A stretch of 64,000 nucleotides of DNA from positions 79,774,754 through 79,838,753 of the forward strand of contig NC_135721.1 in NCBI RefSeq assembly GCF_964656455.1. Direction: 5' to 3'. This DNA is from Halichoerus grypus (taxonomy: Eukaryota > Chordata > Mammalia > Carnivora > Phocidae). This document shows, one piece after another, positions 60,013 to 64,000 of the stretch (position 1 is its first letter; every line of letters starts with the position of its first letter). The translations under genes and the position numbers were made by a program. The notes beneath the pieces are model-generated. The model did not search any database. It worked only from the letters and a program-made list of their open reading frames with translations, and was not told the origin of the DNA.

Positions 60013-60439
60013 CAGGTGTGGTGTGGGAAGGTGTGAACCCAGTCTCCGCAGGGCTTGGGGGTTTGCTATAGGGGAGGCACCTCATGGTAATGGGTTCTGC
60101 ACTGAGTGAGTCTGAACAGCAGGTATATCTTGGACAGACAGGGGGTTGGTGATCAACTGTGGAGGACCCAGAAGCATATGCTGATATCCTGGCAGGGCTA
60201 TGACGTGGTCCATACTGTTTGAAGGCCAGAAACACCCAGGTTCCTTGGTGGGCAGACTGTACACTGGGGGGACTGCTGACCATGCTCCTCTGAGTGGGTC
60301 AGAGCCCAGGCTCTGAGGCTCTGAGCCAGCAAAGACCTGTGGGAAACCTGGAGTGGACCCCTGGGCTGAGTCCCATGGCCTTTGTGCCCTACCCTGGAAG
60401 CAGCTGTGACATCTTAAAATTATAAAGCATTACCCCCAA

Positions 60440-60625
60440 ATTGGCTTCAAGCCCTGGCTTGGCTGCTAAGTCACTGTGTGATCTTGAGCAAGTGACAGCC
60501 TTTCAATAACCTCTGTTTCTTCCTCTATAAGATGGGATACCGAATTTGTAGGGTTCTTGCAAGGACTGAGGTAACAGACACAAGACACCGAGAACAGTGT
60601 CAGCAGATGGTAAGCCGCATGCACA
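60440..60625 (+). mobile_element. MIR SINE
   Basis: GGCTTCAAGCCCTGGCTTGGCTGCTAAGTCACTGTGTGATCTTGAGCAAGTGACAGCC...CCTCTGTTTCTTCCTCTATAAGATGGGATA is a clear plus-orientation MIR. Confidence 0.88.
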
Positions 60626-60979
60626 GCATGGCTGTTCTAGGTGTTTATGGCTGGAATCCATACTGGTTGGTGACTGTCTGAATGTCACTCCAAAAATGTG
60701 AGCTATCATTCTAAATGCAAGCATAAATGGGGACTTACACTACAACGCTTGATTAGAAATCCATAACCAGCTCGTGCTGCCCCTCCACCACCTGGGGAGA
60801 TTGTCTTCTCTGCAGCCCTGGGTCTCAGCACCACAGCATCAGCCCAGCTACAGCCCATCGTCTGGTTACGTCTTGGCAAACCGGCCTGTGGCTGATTTGT
60901 GTGGTCCGAGAGCTAAGAATACGGTTATTTTTTTAAATGGTTGAAAACCACATCAAAATAAGACTATTTTATGACACAA

Positions 60980-61180
60980 GAAAATCACATGAAATTTAAA
61001 TTTTGGTGTCCGTCAGTAGAGTTTTACTGGAACACCCACACCCATCATTTCCGCTTTGTCGATGGCTGCCCCCACACTGTCATGGCAGAGCTGAGTAGTT
61101 GTGACAGAGACCTTATGACCTACAACGTCTGCGGACTTTACCATCTGGGCCTTGACAGAAAAGGTTTGTCATCCCCCATT
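60980..61180 (-). mobile_element. hAT-Charlie-like DNA transposon fragment
   Basis: AGAGTTTTACTGGAACACCCACACCCATCATTTCCGC...GATGGCTGC...GCAGAGCTGAGTAGTTGTGACAGAGACC...ATCTGGGCCTTGACAGAAAAGGTTTGTC is the reverse complement of a common mammalian nonautonomous hAT element (terminus caggggtcggcaaac). Family name uncertain. Confidence 0.75.
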
Positions 61181-62127
61181 TAGGCGGAACCTCAGCTAGC
61201 TCTGCCTTGGCGCCAGAGGTTAGTGGGTGCTCAGGACAGTGGTGGCCTTCTAGGCTTCAGGCACCAGGGGGCACGGGAAAGAGCAGGCCGTCAGGCAGTG
61301 TGGCTGATGGGAGGGGGGATTCTGACAGAAACGCCAAGATTGCTTTCTCAGGAGACTGCTCACATTTTTACTATTTAAGCAGTGTTCCAACGAGAAGGCA
61401 CTTAGAAAGGAAAGGACTTCGCCACTGTCCTAATTTGACACAATCCCCTCTCTCTGCAGTGCCTTCCAACCCTTATTCGAAGCTCTCGAAGGACTACCTC
61501 AAATGGGCCCAGCCTCTGACCCCTTGTAAAGTTCCGGCACCCGAGGCCCCCTCCCCGGTAGATTCAGTTTATTGCTCTGTAAAACTCTAGGCTTAACTGT
61601 GAAATTTCTGGTTTTGGTAAAGAACAAATGAATATTGGCAATTTTGTATAGTTCAACCCAATAGACTATATACATTGAAGCCAATTTGGGAGTAATGCTT
61701 TATAATTTTAAGATGTCACAGCTGCTTCCAGGGTAGGGCACAAAGACCATGGGACTCAGCCCAGGGGTTCACTCCAGGTGTCCCACAGGGCTGAGGGGAC
61801 ATAGTCCCTCACTAACATCATCGCTCACTCTTTGGGCTCAGTACCCCATCAGTTCTGCCAAATGTCCTGATGAATCCCTTGCAAATCCCAAACTCAGGAC
61901 CCAGGTGGATTCAGAATGTGAAATATGCTCCCCCTCATTCCCAAATGTGTTTTATCTGATGCTCACCATCCAAGCCCAGGAGCCTAGTAGATGTGGGTAA
62001 GAGGGATGTTTGGTAAATTTAATCTGCTGAACATCCCCACTGTCACTGTTTCCCTCAATGGCTCCAATCTCAGAGACAAGCCCACACCAAGGTGCCAGAG
62101 GACGTGAGCCCACCTTCCCCCCCTTAC

Positions 62128-62462
62128 CTCTCCCTGGACAAAGGCTTGGGCTCAGGACGAATGGCAGCCATGGAGAGAGGTGCTTGCCTGGAGGGGGATG
62201 AGGAGAAGTTCAGATCCAAGGAGCCCGCCTTTCTGTGCAGTGGTTCCATGCCCACGGCACCTTGCATCTCGCTCTCTATGGGGCAGGACCCTGCCCTGCC
62301 GTGGATGGACAGCGAGGACACTTCGGGCCCCACTGCACCCTGGAGTGAGGTGTCCACTGCCACCTGGGGGTCGTGGGTTGGAGAGATGGACGGTGGGGAG
62401 CGAGATTTCTTCTTGGTGGATGCCCCAGCGAGAAGCTTCAGCAGCCCACTCTTCTTCTCTTT
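62128..62462 (-). CDS. SH3RF3: SH3RF3 penultimate coding exon (Ser/Pro-rich linker before last SH3)
   Basis: This internal exon of SH3RF3 has 335 bases: 111 whole codons plus two bases. The acceptor is a pyrimidine tract ending TTTCCAG (AG at 62,464-62,463) and the exon opens in phase 0 with KEKKSGLLKLL. It closes ...LSRE + AG before a strong GTAAGG donor starting at 62,127. The AG joins G of the terminal exon to make Arg, so the protein reads SRE-R-YRVVV across the junction. The segment is low in hydrophobic structure, has a basic patch (KKKSR) and many Ser/Pro residues, and fits the linker between the third and fourth SH3 domains. If the protein is about 880 residues, as in human, this is roughly residues 716-827. 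The frame is uninterrupted. The rest of the gene lies beyond 64,000. Confidence 0.93.
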
Positions 62463-63790
62463 CTGGAAAGACACACAGAATTGAAATCCAGTGAGTTAAT
62501 ACTCCTAAATGCCCTTGTTGTTAGTGAACAGGGAGAGAAATATAATCTTATTTAGAAACTTTAAACAAAATCTTGTAAAGCTGGTTAAAGAAAGAAAACA
62601 GAGCTAAGACTGAAAGTTTCTCCAACTCTTATTTTCCTTTCTTTCCCCAAACCTGGCACAAGTACCCAGAACAGACCCAGGAGGCCCGGGGGCAGGCCCG
62701 AAGGCACCGCTCCCGGGAGAGGATGCTGTGGGGGGCCCTTCCCAACAATGTACCCCCTGCCATGGCAGGGCCATCCTGGATGGGGACTTCACTTGCTGTG
62801 CCACAGGAACCAGCAGTCAACACAACTGGCTTCTTTTTACCCGAGCAGGCAGTGAAATGATTCTACATCAGGCTTCCTGAGATTAGCTCCCTCAACCCCT
62901 GGGTTTATATAGCCGAAGCCCATGTATCCTGCATATCTTTGTTTGGAAACCCTGGGCAGCACTGTATGCAAACTTTCCTCTGCAGAATTATTTGTACCAC
63001 ACAGTGTGTATGTGTGCGTGTGTATTCATCACATTTATTCCGAGAAAGTTCTTTGCAGGCGGGAAGGACCGCTTGTCCCAGAGCCAAGGGCAGCTCCCCA
63101 GTGAAGGCGACTTCTCTTCCCCCAAATTCCCTCAGTGAGAAACATCCTGATAAGACCTCTTTGCCCAGCAGGTGGCTTCCTTATCTTAAGAGAAAGGGCT
63201 GTTAATAGAATGTGACAACATGAGGTCATGGCTCCTCACACACAAAACCAGTGACATAATCAGAAGAATCTGCCCTTACAATCTTGGGGCTATGAATACA
63301 CCATCCCACTACAATGTGCAGACCCCTCCCCTGCTCCATAGCTCACTCCCAGTTCTCGTGGAGGACTACCCACCGCGCCCCGCAAAGCCACCTGCCGGTG
63401 GGACGATGAGCACAGAGTCTTCACTGGAGGCCCCGCTCAGTACTACCTTGACCCTTCTTTCCTTAGTCTCACATCCTGGAGGCTCAGAGCAAGCTCTCAA
63501 TGAGGAACTGAGAGACAGGCTGGGGTGGCCACACAGACCCAGAGAAGGATCCGGGCAGTGTCCTCGGGTGGCCGGGACCAGCCACTATGTCTGCCCTGAA
63601 TTCTGCATATCACTGTCAGTGAGTGGGCACATCAGCCTCCCTCAGCCTGCTGATCACAAAGCACGTAAGGAAGTGTGTGAAACATTGCCAGTGAGCGATG
63701 TATGTGTGAAAGAGAAAGCGTGTACATGCAGAAGTGCTTTTAGAACAACACCCTTGCTCTGGGATTTGATCATTTTTATGGCCTTACTCA
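62463..63790 (-). other. SH3RF3: SH3RF3 intron upstream of the penultimate exon
   Basis: Intronic sequence from the exon acceptor toward the window edge. Its donor lies outside. Single-copy, with a short TGTGTATGTGTGCGTGTGTAT run at 63,004-63,024 and nothing else recognised before the SINE at 63,800. Confidence 0.8.
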
Positions 63791-63800
63791 AGTTTTCTTT

Positions 63801-63981
63801 TTTCTTAAAGATTTTATTTATTTATTCAAGAGAGAGAGCACTCATGAGCGGGGTGGGGAGGCAGAGGGACAAGCAGATTCCCCGCTGAGCAGGGAGCTTG
63901 ACTCGGGGCTCGATCCCAGGACCCCGAGATCATGACCTGAGCCGAAGGCAGACGCTCAACCGAATGAGGCAACCAGGCACC
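63801..63981 (-). mobile_element. Carnivore SINE (SINEC) in SH3RF3 intron
   Basis: AAAGATTTTATTTATTTATTC, GA-rich tract, and head ending GAGGCAACCAGGCACCCTG. Same orientation as the gene's sense strand. Flanks CAAGTTTTCTTTT and GAGTTTAGTTTTCT give an approximate target-site duplication. Confidence 0.92.
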
Positions 63982-64000
63982 CTGAGAGTTTAGTTTTCTA

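Larger units (their letters stand above)
55191..62127 (-). other. SH3RF3: Last intron of SH3RF3 (6.9 kb, phase 2, GT-AG)
   Basis: The intron is defined by the GTAAGG donor at 62,127-62,122 and the pyrimidine-rich CAG acceptor at 55,193-55,191, both read on the minus strand. It holds a MaLR-like LTR, hAT fragments, two MIRs and a TG-rich microsatellite, listed separately. The rest is single-copy sequence without recognisable exons. Confidence 0.88.

Noticed and set aside
59762..60283. 173-codon minus-strand frame rich in His/Thr
   Set aside because: It reads through the TG/CA microsatellite, which has no stops in this register.
1..64000. CRISPR arrays, prokaryotic operons, tRNA/rRNA genes, intact retroviral genes
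   Set aside because: None seen. Regular repeats are microsatellites, tRNA-like text belongs to SINE heads, and LTRs are solo without internal coding sequence.

Overview
This is nuclear genomic DNA from a carnivoran mammal. The evidence is at least 15 copies of the tRNA-derived carnivore SINE (SINEC / Can-SINE), most with visible target-site duplications, plus carnivore-type L1 elements and older shared mammalian repeats (L2, MIR, MLT1/MaLR LTRs, hAT DNA transposons). The SINE consensus lacks the features I associate with the young dog SINEC_Cf. A bear/seal/mustelid (Arctoidea) source is my best guess, but it is inference.

Layout. Positions 1-850 are unrecognised AT-rich sequence. Positions 850-20,480 are a nest of LINE-1 copies, all read on the minus strand. 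Two near-full-length carnivore L1s (about 1,555-8,855 and 10,163-17,380) sit within or beside older L1 sequence, and both are peppered with SINEs. Their ORF1 and ORF2 are broken; in the first copy the reverse transcriptase FADD box reads LADN. Positions 20,480-52,000 are mostly single-copy, fairly GC-rich intergenic sequence with scattered SINEs, LTRs, old L1/L2/MIR pieces and one 5'-truncated RPL7A processed pseudogene (37,223-37,840, minus).

The only real protein-coding gene supported is on the minus strand at the right: the 3' end of SH3RF3 (POSH2). Its penultimate exon is at 62,128-62,462 and its terminal exon at 55,022-55,190, separated by a 6.9-kb phase-2 GT-AG intron. The terminal exon encodes the complete C-terminal SH3 domain and the stop. 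The 3'UTR runs to lower coordinates, with candidate poly(A) signals at 53,775 and 52,022. The rest of the gene (RING finger, first three SH3 domains) lies beyond position 64,000.

No bacterial-type system, CRISPR array or operon exists here. The many 60-230-codon open frames in the GC-rich middle are unsupported. The most notable observations are two SINEs inserted at one target site, a duplicated about 312-bp unit in the 5'UTR of one L1, a transcript-3'-end-like structure at 24.36-25.34 kb, and a few possible regulatory clusters such as TEAD/YY1/MARE motifs near 33.25 kb.
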